From the NCBI GenBank assembly GCA_021732285.1, contig JAKFVH010000307.1, positions 1 through 53,359 on the forward strand: a DNA stretch of 53,359 bases. The letters are read 5' to 3'. The stretch is from Reyranella sp. Its GTDB lineage: Bacteria > Pseudomonadota > Alphaproteobacteria > Reyranellales > Reyranellaceae. A model generated the notes under the pieces. That model searched no databases and was not told the origin of the DNA. It was given only the letters and a program-made list of their open reading frames with translations. Shown here in pieces: positions 24,814-33,300 of the stretch (positions are counted from its first letter, which is position 1; each line of letters opens with the position of its first letter). The position numbers and the translations under genes were made by a program.

Positions 24814-24868
24814 TGGGAGCGCGGGCCTCCGGCCCGCTCATGATGCGGGCCAGAGGCCCGCGCTCCCA
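24814..24868. repeat. Composite palindrome, copy 4 (GGGCC word)
   Basis: The outer arms TGGGAGCGCGGG and CCCGCGCTCCCA (12 bp, perfect) enclose two hairpins built on GGGCC (loops TCC and AGA) around TCATGAT. It lies 3 bases from the MmgE/PrpD stop and 12 bases from the MaoC start, inside the operon. Confidence 0.85.
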
Positions 24869-24871
24869 AAA

Positions 24872-26221
24872 CTAGCTCTTCGTCGAGGCCCTCGCGAGTT
24901 CACCCACGTCGCCCAGGCTGTCGATGCGCTCGATCGCGTCGGCCAGCCGGCGCGTGCCGGCGGCGCCCAGCACCGGGCTCACCAGGCTCTCGAACTTGGT
25001 CTCGATCGCCGCACGCTGCTTCTTGACGTCGGCCCACGGGATGCCCGAATCGTGGCTCGCCTCTAGCGTCGTGCCGTCGTCGAGCTGGATCGCCATCTCG
25101 GCCAGCGAATGCTCCCAGTTGGGCTTGAACTCGATCGACACCTTGTCGCGTAGCGCCTTCATGCGCGGCTCCTGGGTGATCGCGTCGCTGTAGGAATCGA
25201 GCGCGGCGGTGTCGACGCCGTTCAAGGCCATCGCCACGGTCTGGCGCAGCGAGAACTTGGCTTCCAGCCCGGTCGTCGGGTTGGGGATGTTGCAGACCTT
25301 GTCGGCGCCGGCATCGATCCGGAGAAGGATCTTCTTCACCCGCTCGGGCGGGAAGTTGCTTTTCAGCCTGATCTCCTTGGCGCACTCGATCGGCGCGTGC
25401 GTGAGGTAGCAGGCGGCATGGTACTTGAAGAGGTTATTGCGCAGGTGCCAGCCCTGCGGCGGCTCGCCCAGCGCGGCGTCGGCATTCAGATGATCGCTCT
25501 GTGATGAGGCGAAGCCCTGGTCGCATTCCAGCGAATCACCGCGCGCCGTAAAACCCTTGGCCGCAAGACGTGCGGCGCGCAGGCCATGCTCGGATGCGGT
25601 GCCGGCATGCAACGGCTTGCACATGGTGCCGAAGTTGGATTTCAAGCCGGCCGCCTGGGTGGCGGCGATGCCGAAGGCGACGGCGAGCTGCTTATCGCTC
25701 AGGCCCAGCATGCGACCCGCGGCGGCGGTGGCGGAGAACGAGCCGACCGTGCCGGTGACGTGGAAGCCCTTCTGGTAGTGGCTGGGCGAGACCAGCCGGC
25801 CGACGCGGCCCGAGGTCTCGTAGCCCGCGACGAAGCTTTCGATGAACAGCCGGCCCGACGCCTTGATCTGCTCGCCGAGCGCCAGCAGGGCAGGGACCAC
25901 GGTGACGGTCGGATGGCCGCCCATGGAGAAATTGACGTCGTCATAGTCGAGCGCGTGGCTTGCCGCACCGTTGATCAGGGTCGCGGTCGACGGCAGCACC
26001 TTCTCACCGCGGCCGACCAGCGAAGCCTGGCCCTTGGCGCCATCCTCCAGCGCCTCGCGCACGAGAATATCGGTCAGTTCCTCCTGCGCGCCGGGCACGG
26101 TGACGGCGAACCAGTCGAGCAGGCACTGCTTGGTGCGCTCGACCAGGTCGGCCGGCAGGTCGTTCCAGGCCAGTATGGCGGCGCGACGGGCGATTTCGGC
26201 GGTGACGGGCACGGCGACCAT
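24872..26221 (-). CDS. MmgE/PrpD family protein
   Basis: A 449-residue protein from ATG 26221. Family marks are GAASHALDYDDVNFSMGGHPTVTVVPALLAL, YETSGRVGR, GFHVTGTVGSFSATAAAGRMLGLSD and KPLHAGTASEHGLRAARLAAKGFTAR. The family includes 2-methylcitrate dehydratase (PrpD) and cis-aconitate decarboxylase, which makes itaconate. Other methylcitrate-cycle genes (PrpB, PrpC) are absent here. As the first gene of a CoA transferase / MaoC / lyase cluster, a role on a C5-C7 carboxylate is likely. PrpD-like and decarboxylase activities cannot be told apart by eye. Confidence 0.92.
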   Translation of the reverse strand: MVAVPVTAEIARRAAILAWNDLPADLVERTKQCLLDWFAVTVPGAQEELTDILVREALEDGAKGQASLVGRGEKVLPSTATLINGAASHALDYDDVNFSMGGHPTVTVVPALLALGEQIKASGRLFIESFVAGYETSGRVGRLVSPSHYQKGFHVTGTVGSFSATAAAGRMLGLSDKQLAVAFGIAATQAAGLKSNFGTMCKPLHAGTASEHGLRAARLAAKGFTARGDSLECDQGFASSQSDHLNADAALGEPPQGWHLRNNLFKYHAACYLTHAPIECAKEIRLKSNFPPERVKKILLRIDAGADKVCNIPNPTTGLEAKFSLRQTVAMALNGVDTAALDSYSDAITQEPRMKALRDKVSIEFKPNWEHSLAEMAIQLDDGTTLEASHDSGIPWADVKKQRAAIETKFESLVSPVLGAAGTRRLADAIERIDSLGDVGELARASTKS

Positions 26222-26300
26222 GGGGCCTCCTGAGGTGGGAGACCGAAGTGTCGGACACCGGGCGCGGCATTGTCTACAGGAGCGACACCTCGTTGCCGCA

Positions 26301-26319
26301 CGGCGGTCCGAGACCGCCG
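26301..26319 (-). terminator. Hairpin after the lipoprotein gene
   Basis: CGGCGGTC and GACCGCCG form an 8-bp stem with a 3-base loop, starting 2 bases beyond the minus-strand stop of the lipoprotein gene. There is no T-run, so it may be a Rho-dependent or processing structure. Confidence 0.35.
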
Positions 26320-26320
26320 G

Positions 26321-26710
26321 CTAGGGAGCTTTCGTGAATTTCGTCGGCATGGGTATCTTGGGCGTCACCGCAGGGCTCAGGCATTCGTTGCCGTTGCCGT
26401 CGTCGATCGTGAGTTTGCCCGCGTCTATCGTGTACCGGCAGGTCTTGTAACGCGAGCCATCATCGCCGCGGATGTCGACCTTGCCCTTGCTGTCGAGCGA
26501 CCATTTGATCCGCAGGACGGTGCGAGGCGGCACCGCGTCGTAGACGAAATCGAATACGCCGTCTTTCTTGAACTCGATCGTATGACGGGAGCCGTCGTCG
26601 GGTATCCATAACCCCGTCAGCGCCTTGCGGTCTTCCTCAGTCGCCGGCTTGTCGCAGGCCAGCAGGCTGACGCTTATCAGCGCGACCAACAGCGTATGTG
26701 TGGCGTTCAT
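26321..26710 (-). CDS. Putative lipoprotein
   Basis: A 129-residue protein from ATG 26710. The signal sequence ends in the lipobox SLLAC, with Cys19 as the lipid-attachment site. The mature part is beta-rich (LTGLWIPDDGSRHTIEFKKDGVF and DGSRYKTCRYTI), like a small lipocalin- or META-like barrel, with CRYTIDAGKLTIDDG near the end. The function is unknown. It follows the methyltransferase genes with a 27-base gap on the same strand. Confidence 0.8.
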   Translation of the reverse strand: MNATHTLLVALISVSLLACDKPATEEDRKALTGLWIPDDGSRHTIEFKKDGVFDFVYDAVPPRTVLRIKWSLDSKGKVDIRGDDGSRYKTCRYTIDAGKLTIDDGNGNECLSPAVTPKIPMPTKFTKAP

Positions 26711-26737
26711 GCGGGGGATGCGACCTGCGCTAGACCT

Positions 26738-27451
26738 TCAGCATATCAGTTCTGACGCCTTCTTCTCGAACCAGGCGCCGGCGAATTCGCCGATGGTGCG
26801 GAGGCGATAGGCTTGGTCGCTGCTTGCGAGGAAGTCGTGCGTGGCCCGCGCGCAACCTTCCCAGAAATAGTAATCGTCAAGAATGACCCGGGCGTCGGCG
26901 GTGGTGTGCGGCAGGAGTGTGTCCAGCACGAAGCGAACCGGGTCGTACCAGTCGGCATCGACCCGGAGCAGGGCGATGCCTTCACGCTCCAGGGCCGTCG
27001 TCCGGCGCGGCAGCGTATCGGAAAACCAGCCGGGTACCACGCGACACTCTTCTTCAGAGAACCGGAAGTGCTTGATCGCGGTCAGCACGTCTCCGAGAGC
27101 GGCAGTGCAGTTGTCGTAGTAGTACGGACTGTCGACATCGCGTTGGTAAGCCTTCGCCGAGGGGCCGTCGCGCTCGCCGGCCGGCGGCAATCCCTGAAAG
27201 CTGTCGAACATCCAGACTGGCTTGATGATCTTGCCGTGTTTGTAGCGCTGCGCCAGCAGCATGCCGAAGCTGCAACCGCCTTTCCAGGTGCCGCATTCGA
27301 CGATGCTTCCCTTGAGGCCTACTTCAATGCTCTGAAGGGCACTCTCGAGCGTGAAGAGCAGCGGGGCTTGCGGCACCATCGTGTATGGAGCGACTTCCCG
27401 GCAGACCCTGTGGAGGAGCTCCTCGTCTCGGACGCTCGTCGGCATCGACAT
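26738..27451 (-). CDS. TylF/MycF-family O-methyltransferase-like protein
   Basis: A 237-residue class I SAM-dependent methyltransferase from ATG 27451. TylF-type marks are GSIVECGTWKGGCSFGM (SAM site), VWMFDSFQGLP, LLRVDADWYDPVRFVLDTLLP and ARVILDDYYFWEGCARA. The VDADWY and LDDY acidic residues bind the metal and sugar hydroxyl in MycF. Family members methylate sugar hydroxyls, for example on macrolides or surface glycans. No glycosyltransferase is nearby. It is separated by 11 bases from the upstream methyltransferase gene. Confidence 0.9.
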   Translation of the reverse strand: MSMPTSVRDEELLHRVCREVAPYTMVPQAPLLFTLESALQSIEVGLKGSIVECGTWKGGCSFGMLLAQRYKHGKIIKPVWMFDSFQGLPPAGERDGPSAKAYQRDVDSPYYYDNCTAALGDVLTAIKHFRFSEEECRVVPGWFSDTLPRRTTALEREGIALLRVDADWYDPVRFVLDTLLPHTTADARVILDDYYFWEGCARATHDFLASSDQAYRLRTIGEFAGAWFEKKASELIC

Positions 27452-27462
27452 CCTTCACGCTT

Positions 27463-28065
27463 CTAGGGCTTGCGCGCGACGATATGGAAGATGTGCCAGT
27501 GCTTGGCATTGCCGCGCGGCGTCACGCCGTCGTCTTCTTCCTCCTCGAACATCTCGAGGTCAAGGCCGTCGAGCATGCGCAGCGCTTCATCGCGGCTGAC
27601 GAAGGTCATGCCCAGCCGGCCGGCCCATGTGTCCTTCGGCCCATACCATTGACCGCTGAACCGTCCGCCCTCGGGCAGCGCCTCGCGGATGCGTTCCCAT
27701 AGGCGATGGAACGCCTCGGGGTCGCAAAGCGGCATGGCGAAGCTCGAATTCACCAGGTTGAGGCCGAGCGGCAACGGCACATCCTCGAAGCGCGCCTGGA
27801 TGGGCGTGAGCTCATGGTCGGGAGGCAGGGGACGGGCCTGCAGCTGCCGCAACGCCTCGGGCTCGGCGTCGACGGCCACGACACGCCAGCCGCGACGCAA
27901 CATCTCGATCACGTCGCGGCCGTCGCCGCAGCCGAGATCGACGGCGAGCGACCCGGTCGCGCCGGGGCCGAACCGGTCGAGCGCTGTGACCAACGTGCGG
28001 CGCGGCGGCCGCTCGCGCAGCTTCTCGTAGTAGGCGGCCCAGTCAGCGGATTTATTTTCCGTCAT
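27463..28065 (-). CDS. Class I SAM-dependent methyltransferase
   Basis: A 200-residue protein from ATG 28065. Motif I is LAVDLGCGDGRDVIEML (residues 40-56); the acidic end of strand 2 is VVAVDAEPEAL, and the motif II region is VNSSFAMPLCDPEAF. A stretch of acidic residues (FEEEEDDG) precedes the last strand. It resembles tellurite-resistance TehB-like and other small-molecule methyltransferases; the substrate is unknown. It is first in a three-gene minus-strand unit, divergent from the ABC importer genes. Confidence 0.88.
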   Translation of the reverse strand: MTENKSADWAAYYEKLRERPPRRTLVTALDRFGPGATGSLAVDLGCGDGRDVIEMLRRGWRVVAVDAEPEALRQLQARPLPPDHELTPIQARFEDVPLPLGLNLVNSSFAMPLCDPEAFHRLWERIREALPEGGRFSGQWYGPKDTWAGRLGMTFVSRDEALRMLDGLDLEMFEEEEDDGVTPRGNAKHWHIFHIVARKP

Positions 28066-28159
28066 GCGCTCGTTCGCAATGTGTCGCGCTTGTCGCCCGT
28101 TTCATCGTGTGATCGTATGCCCTGCAAACAATAATGAAGTCACGTCCAGGGAGGAACTG

Positions 28160-29188
28160 ATGAAGAGGTTGGCCGGCCTCGCGCCCATTGCGGTGCTTGT
28201 CGCAGTGCTAGCCTTTGCGCCGGTGGTGCACGCGGATATCAAGGCTCTGGAGGAGGGCGCCAAGAAGGAAGGCGAGCTCACCTGGTACGTCGCCCACTAC
28301 ACGTCGGAGGGCGCGGAGGACCTGGGCCGCGGCTTCACCGAGATGACCGGCGTCAAGGTCAACGTCGTGCGGACGACGGCGCAGGTCGCCTACCAGCGCC
28401 TGCTGCAGGACCTCAAGAACAACCAGACGATCTGCGACGTCTTCTCCTCGACCGACGTCGGCCACTACGTGCGCCTGGCGGCCGAGGGGCGCTTCGAGAA
28501 GTACGTGCCGGAGACGGAGGGCAAGATCCTGCCGACCTTCCGCAACTTCGATCCTGCGGGCTTCTATCACACAACGTCGGCCGGCCTGGTCGTGCTGACC
28601 TACAACTCGACCAAGGTGAAGGCCGAGGAAGCGCCCAAGAAGTGGCAGGACCTTCTGGACATCAAATGGAAGGGCAAGGTCTCGACCGGCCATCCCGGCT
28701 TCTCGGGCTATGTCGGCACCTGGGTGCTGACGATGAAGAACCTCTACGGCTGGAGCTATTTCGAAAAGCTCGAGAAGAACAAGCCGCAGATCGGCCGCTC
28801 GATCAACGACACGGTGACGGCGCTCAACGCCGGCGAGCGGCAGGTCGCGGCCGGCGCCGACGGCTCGACGCTGTTCAGTGCCTCGCGCGGCAATCCCTTG
28901 GCTGTGTCCTATCCCACGGACGGCTCGGTGCTGATCATCGCGCCATCGGCGATCATGAAGGGCACCAAGCATCCCAATGCCGCCAAGCTCTTCATGGAAT
29001 ACCTCTATTCGGTCGAGGCGGCGAAGATCAACGCCAAGCACTTCGCCATTCCGCTCAGGCCGGAAGTGCCGTCGCCGCCGGGCGCCAAGGCGATCAGCGA
29101 GATCAAGACCATCCGGCCGACCGTGGCGGACATCGACAAGGGCATCCCCGAGGTGATCGAGCAGTGGCGCGACACGTTCGGGAATTGA
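28160..29188 (+). CDS. ABC transporter substrate-binding protein (FbpA/AfuA-like, family 1)
   Basis: A 342-residue periplasmic protein; the ATG at 28160 follows AGGGAGGA and gives signal peptide MKRLAGLAPIAVLVAVLAFA. The type II fold is evident: EGAKKEGELTWYVAHYTSE, then CDVFSSTDVGHY, and YNSTKVKAEEAPKKWQDLLD. Family 1 members bind ferric ion or organic anions (for example 2-aminoethylphosphonate, thiamine or polyols). The iron-binding paired Tyr motif near the C-terminus is not seen, so an organic ligand is likely. It is the first gene of a long plus-strand run. Confidence 0.93.
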   Translation: MKRLAGLAPIAVLVAVLAFAPVVHADIKALEEGAKKEGELTWYVAHYTSEGAEDLGRGFTEMTGVKVNVVRTTAQVAYQRLLQDLKNNQTICDVFSSTDVGHYVRLAAEGRFEKYVPETEGKILPTFRNFDPAGFYHTTSAGLVVLTYNSTKVKAEEAPKKWQDLLDIKWKGKVSTGHPGFSGYVGTWVLTMKNLYGWSYFEKLEKNKPQIGRSINDTVTALNAGERQVAAGADGSTLFSASRGNPLAVSYPTDGSVLIIAPSAIMKGTKHPNAAKLFMEYLYSVEAAKINAKHFAIPLRPEVPSPPGAKAISEIKTIRPTVADIDKGIPEVIEQWRDTFGN

Positions 29189-29198
29189 TGCTGGGTTC

Positions 29199-29294
29199 TC
29201 ATGCTCTTCCGGACCGCCGGCGTCCCGCCGGCCTCATGAGCCGGCCAGAGGCCGGCGGTCCGGAAGAGCATGAACGCGCCACTGGAGTGGCGCG
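29199..29294. repeat. Composite palindrome, copy 5 (GCCGGC word) with tandem mini-palindrome
   Basis: Positions 29199-29273 form a perfect structure: 20-bp outer arms (TCATGCTCTTCCGGACCGCC and its complement) enclose two hairpins on GCCGG with loops CGTCCC and CCAGAG around CTCATGAG. Directly attached, 29275-29294 is CGCGCCACT-GG-AGTGGCGCG, the reverse complement of the inner half of copy 2 at 18963. The element lies between the binding-protein and permease genes. Confidence 0.88.
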
Positions 29295-29303
29295 CCCCCG
29301 GCG

Positions 29304-31031
29304 ATGACCGTCGCCGCGCCAGCGCTCGCGACGCCGCAGGCGCGACGCGCGATCTCCTTCGATTCGACGTGGCTGATCTGGATCGCGATCATCGCGGTCC
29401 TGCTGTTCCTGGTGGTGAGCCCGTTCATCTACCTGGTGATCACCAGCTTCACCGCCGAGAAGACCGGCGACTTCACCTTCGCCAACTACGCCACCGCCTA
29501 CGGCCGGGCGCGCTACATCGATGCGCTCATGAATTCGCTCAAGCTCGGCGGCGCGGCGGCGGCGCTGGCCGGCCTGTTCGCCATCCCGCTCGCCTGGGCG
29601 GTCGCGCGCACCGACATGCCGGGACGAGGGCTCACCCGCATGCTGGTGCTGGTGACCTTCATCACGCCGCCCTACACCGGCGCCGTCGCCTGGATCCTGC
29701 TGGCCGGGCCGAACGCCGGCTGGCTCAACCGCTTCTTCATGCTGGTGACGGGCGCGGAGGCGGGACCGTTCAACATCTACAGCTTCACCGGCCTGGCGCT
29801 GGTCATCGCGCTTTATTCATTCCCGTACATCTTCATCTTCACCACGGCGGCGCTCGAGCTGGTGTCGTCGGAGATGGAGGACGCCGCCAACATCCTGGGA
29901 GCAGGGGCGTGGCGCACCATGCATCGTGTCACCCTGCCACTGGCACTGCCGGCGATCCTGGGCGGCCTGATCATCTGCTTCCTGGAGGCGATCGCGTTGT
30001 TCGGTTCGCCCGCCATGATCGCCATCCCGGCGCGCTTCAACGTCGTGACGACGCAGCTCTTCCAGTTCTTCGGCAACCCGGTGCGCGTCGAGGTGGCGGC
30101 CGCCTACGCCATGCCCTTGCTCGGCGTCACCATCCTGCTGATCCTGATCCAGCGCCTGATGACCCGCCGCAAGGGCTTCGTGGCCCTCACCGGCAAGGGC
30201 GGCGAGCGCCGTGCGATCCAGCTCGGCCCGTGGCGCTGGGCGATGTTCGGCTACGCCATGCTGGTGGCCGCCCTGGCGGTGTTCCTGCCGTACCTGTTCC
30301 TGGTCCAGGCCGCCTTCGCCAAGGCGTGGGGTCGCGGCTTCGGGCTGGAGAACATCTCGCTTAGAAACTTCCACTTCGTGCTGTTCGAGCACACCACTGC
30401 GGCCAAATCGGTGCTGAACAGCTTCCTCTATGCCGGCGTCAGCGCCACGGCGGTCGTGATCCTGACCCTGGGCGTGGCCTACATCGTCACCCGGCGCCTG
30501 GTCCCGTTCGGCGGCATTTTAGGCTTCCTCTGCATCGCGCCCTTCGTGATCCCGGGCGTGGTCCTGGCGATCGGCTTCTACGCCGCCTACGCGCCGCCGC
30601 CGCTGGCGCTCTACGGCACGGCATTGATCCTGATCCTGGCCTTCACCACGCGCTTCCTGCCGATCGGCTACGTCAACGCCAGTGCGGCCATGCGCGCCCT
30701 CAACCCCGAGATGGAGGAGGCGGTGCGCGTGCTGGGCGGCAGCCGGCTGACGGCGCTGCGCCGCGTCGTGGCGCCCTTGCTGAAACGCAGCCTTTTAGGC
30801 GCCTGGCTGCTGATCTTCATTCCGGCGACGCGCGAATTGTCGGCCGCGATCTTCCTCTACGGTCCCAATACCAAGGTCGCCTCGGTCATGATCTTCGACA
30901 TGAGCGAGGAGGGGAATTTCGAGTACCTTGCGGCGTTGGCCCTGATCCTGCAGGTGCTGACGCTGCCGCTGCTCTGGATCGGCCAGAAGGCGCTGGGACG
31001 TGATTTCATGCTGAGACGCACCGCGACATGA
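29304..31031 (+). CDS. ABC transporter permease, fused two-domain (FbpB/AfuB type)
   Basis: A 575-residue inner-membrane protein with two binding-protein-dependent permease domains in tandem, about 6 helices each. The first domain has its EAA loop near EDAANILGAGAWRTMHRVTLPLALPAI; the second near EEAVRVLGGSRLTALRRVVAPLLKRSL. The fused layout is typical of FbpB-like importers. ATG 29304 lies 9 bases after the palindrome. The Shine-Dalgarno is poor, so translation may depend on the upstream structure. It overlaps the ATPase gene by ATGA (31028-31031). Confidence 0.94.
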   Translation: MTVAAPALATPQARRAISFDSTWLIWIAIIAVLLFLVVSPFIYLVITSFTAEKTGDFTFANYATAYGRARYIDALMNSLKLGGAAAALAGLFAIPLAWAVARTDMPGRGLTRMLVLVTFITPPYTGAVAWILLAGPNAGWLNRFFMLVTGAEAGPFNIYSFTGLALVIALYSFPYIFIFTTAALELVSSEMEDAANILGAGAWRTMHRVTLPLALPAILGGLIICFLEAIALFGSPAMIAIPARFNVVTTQLFQFFGNPVRVEVAAAYAMPLLGVTILLILIQRLMTRRKGFVALTGKGGERRAIQLGPWRWAMFGYAMLVAALAVFLPYLFLVQAAFAKAWGRGFGLENISLRNFHFVLFEHTTAAKSVLNSFLYAGVSATAVVILTLGVAYIVTRRLVPFGGILGFLCIAPFVIPGVVLAIGFYAAYAPPPLALYGTALILILAFTTRFLPIGYVNASAAMRALNPEMEEAVRVLGGSRLTALRRVVAPLLKRSLLGAWLLIFIPATRELSAAIFLYGPNTKVASVMIFDMSEEGNFEYLAALALILQVLTLPLLWIGQKALGRDFMLRRTAT

Positions 31032-32089
31032 GCAAGCTTGTCCTGAAGAACGTCGCCCGCCGCTACGGCGCGGTCGAGGCCGTCGCCGACTTCTCCCTGG
31101 AGCTGGTGCCGGGCGAGTTCGTGTCGCTGCTGGGTCCGTCAGGGTGCGGCAAGACCACGACCTTGCGCATGATCGCGGGCTTCATGCCGCCGTCGGCCGG
31201 CACCATCGAGATGGACGGCCAGCAGATCTCCTCGCCGTCCTCCGTCGTGCCGCCCGAGAGACGGCGCATGTCGATGATCTTCCAGAGCTACGCCATCTGG
31301 CCGAACATGACGGTGGGGGAGAATGTCGGCTTCGGCCTGCAGGTGCGCAGGCTCGGCCGCGGCGAGATCGACCGCAAGGTCGACGCCATCCTCGACGTCG
31401 TGCAGATGCGCGGACTGAAGGGCCGCTACCCAGCCGAGCTGTCGGGCGGCCAGCAGCAGCGCGTGGCGCTGGCCCGCGCCATCGTCGTCGAGCCCGAGGT
31501 GCTGCTGCTCGACGAGCCGCTCTCCAACCTCGACGCCAACCTGCGCGAGGAAATGCGCTTCGAGATCCGCCGCCTGCACGACGAGTTCAAGATCACGACG
31601 GTTTACGTCACCCACGACCAGTCCGAGGCCATGGTGACCTCCGACCGCATCGTGGTGATGAACAAGGGCCGCATCGAGCAGATCGACGCCCCGCACGTGC
31701 TCTATGCCCGGCCCAAAAGCCGGTTCGTGGCGGGCTTCATCGGCCGCACCAACTTCCTGGAAGGCAGCCGGCAGGGCAGCGAAGTCCGCTTCGACGGCTT
31801 CTCAGCCGCCGCCTCGGGCCTCGAAGGCGCCAACGGAACCGGCGGCCTGCTCTACTCGCTGCGCCCCCAGGCCATCGGCCTCGCCACGCAAAAGCCGAAT
31901 GGCGGCTACCTCGCAGTGGAAGCAGAAATCGCAGGGCGATCCTACCTCGGCGAATACTGGGACTATCAGGTGAAGCCGCTCGGAGGCGCCAAGCCGCTGC
32001 GCGTTTCGACCGGTCCCAACGCGGTTTTCGAGATCGGCAGCCGCGTCTGGCTGGAGATCGATCCCTCGGCCATGGTACGGGTAGAATAG
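31028..32089 (+). CDS. ABC transporter ATP-binding protein (FbpC/PotA type)
   Basis: A 353-residue ATPase. Walker A is GPSGCGKTT (residues 36-44), the Q-loop is FQSYAIWPNMTV, the signature LSGGQQQRVALARAI, Walker B VLLLDEPLSNLD, and the H-loop VTHDQSEAM. A C-terminal TOBE-like domain follows (LYSLRPQAIGLA). It powers the importer formed with the upstream permease and binding protein. The start overlaps the permease stop. Confidence 0.95.
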   Translation: MSKLVLKNVARRYGAVEAVADFSLELVPGEFVSLLGPSGCGKTTTLRMIAGFMPPSAGTIEMDGQQISSPSSVVPPERRRMSMIFQSYAIWPNMTVGENVGFGLQVRRLGRGEIDRKVDAILDVVQMRGLKGRYPAELSGGQQQRVALARAIVVEPEVLLLDEPLSNLDANLREEMRFEIRRLHDEFKITTVYVTHDQSEAMVTSDRIVVMNKGRIEQIDAPHVLYARPKSRFVAGFIGRTNFLEGSRQGSEVRFDGFSAAASGLEGANGTGGLLYSLRPQAIGLATQKPNGGYLAVEAEIAGRSYLGEYWDYQVKPLGGAKPLRVSTGPNAVFEIGSRVWLEIDPSAMVRVE

Positions 32090-32112
32090 TCGCCCAACAC
32101 CAGAGTGAGATC

Positions 32113-33291
32113 ATGACCGCAGGACCGCTTGCCCGCTTCACCGTGCTCGACCTGACGCGCGTGCGCGCCGGCCCAACGGCGGTGCGCTACCTCGCCGACT
32201 GGGGCGCCAACTGCATCAAGGTCGAGATGCCGCCCGGCGCCGGCGACATGGACATGGGCGGGCCGCGCCATGGGCCCGACTTCCAGAACCTGCATCGCAA
32301 CAAGAAGTCGATCACGCTCAACCTCAAGGAGCCGGATGGCCTCGCCGTCTTCAAGAAGCTGGTCGAGAAGGCCGACGTGGTGGTCGAGAACTACCGCGCC
32401 GACGTGAAGTTCCGGCTGGGCATCGACTACGAGAGCCTGAAGAAGGTGAATCCGCGCATCATCCTGGGCTCGATCTCGGGCTTCGGCCAGGACGGCCCCT
32501 ACGCCGAGCGCGCGGGCTTCGACCAGATCGCCCAGGGCATGGGCGGGCTGATGTGGGTCACCGGCATGGAAGGGCAGGGACCGGTGCGTGCGGGCATCGC
32601 CGTGGCCGACGTGGGCGCGGGCCTGCATTGCGCTATCGGCATCCTGATCGCGTTGCTCGAGCGCGAGACCTCGGGGCAGGGCCAGTGGGTGTCGAGCTCG
32701 CTCCTGCAGGCGATGATCTCGATGTGCGACTTCCAGGCGGCGCGCTGGACCATCGCCAAGGATGTGCCCGGCCAGGCCGGCAACAACCATCCGACCTCGA
32801 TCCCGACCGGCGTGTTCAAGACCAAGGACGGCTACATCAACATCGCGGCATCGGGCGGCCACATCTACAAGCGCTTCTGCGAGAGCATCAATGCGCCGGA
32901 GCTGATGACCGACGAGAAGTTCTCGACCGACAAGGCGCGGCGCAGCAATCGCGACCTGCTCAACGCCGAGATCGAGAAGCGGGTCGGCGCCTACGGCAGC
33001 GCCGAGCTGGTCGAGAAGCTCAACAAGGCGGGCGTGCCGGCCGGCCCGATCTACAAGATGGACGAGATGTTTGACGATCCGCAGGTCAAGCACCTGAAGA
33101 TGGCGCATCCGGTGAACTCGCCCAAGCTCGGTCCGATCGAGCTGATCGGCCAGGCCATCAACATGAGCCGCACGCCCTTCGAGATGCGCACGGCCACGCC
33201 CGAGCAGGGCGAGCACACCGAGGCCGTGCTGAAGGAGGCGGGCTTCGACGCCGCGGCGATCGCGAGCTTCAAGCAGCGCGGCGTGATCTAG
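32113..33291 (+). CDS. CaiB/BaiF family protein with Gln at the catalytic Asp position
   Basis: A 392-residue protein from ATG 32113. It has the family opening FTVLDLTRVRAGPTAVRYLADWGANCIKVE, NRNKKSITLNLKEPDG-like text, and DVVVENYRADVKFRLGIDYE. At the position of the catalytic Asp (Asp169 in formyl-CoA transferase; Asp210 in the copy at 21381) this protein has Gln199 (SSLLQAMISMCDFQAARW). It may belong to a CaiB subgroup with this change or have altered activity. It follows the ABC genes by 23 bases and precedes an enoyl-CoA-hydratase-fold gene by 9. Confidence 0.9.
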   Translation: MTAGPLARFTVLDLTRVRAGPTAVRYLADWGANCIKVEMPPGAGDMDMGGPRHGPDFQNLHRNKKSITLNLKEPDGLAVFKKLVEKADVVVENYRADVKFRLGIDYESLKKVNPRIILGSISGFGQDGPYAERAGFDQIAQGMGGLMWVTGMEGQGPVRAGIAVADVGAGLHCAIGILIALLERETSGQGQWVSSSLLQAMISMCDFQAARWTIAKDVPGQAGNNHPTSIPTGVFKTKDGYINIAASGGHIYKRFCESINAPELMTDEKFSTDKARRSNRDLLNAEIEKRVGAYGSAELVEKLNKAGVPAGPIYKMDEMFDDPQVKHLKMAHPVNSPKLGPIELIGQAINMSRTPFEMRTATPEQGEHTEAVLKEAGFDAAAIASFKQRGVI

Positions 33292-33300
33292 GAGGCAGCG

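Noticed and set aside
24872..26221. Methylcitrate cycle (prpD) assignment
   Set aside because: No methylcitrate synthase or methylisocitrate lyase is present, and the neighbours point to CoA-ester chemistry, so the gene symbol is not used.
28160..32089. Ferric iron importer fbpABC
   Set aside because: The architecture matches, but the binding protein lacks a clear paired-Tyr iron site and the downstream enzymes suggest an organic substrate.
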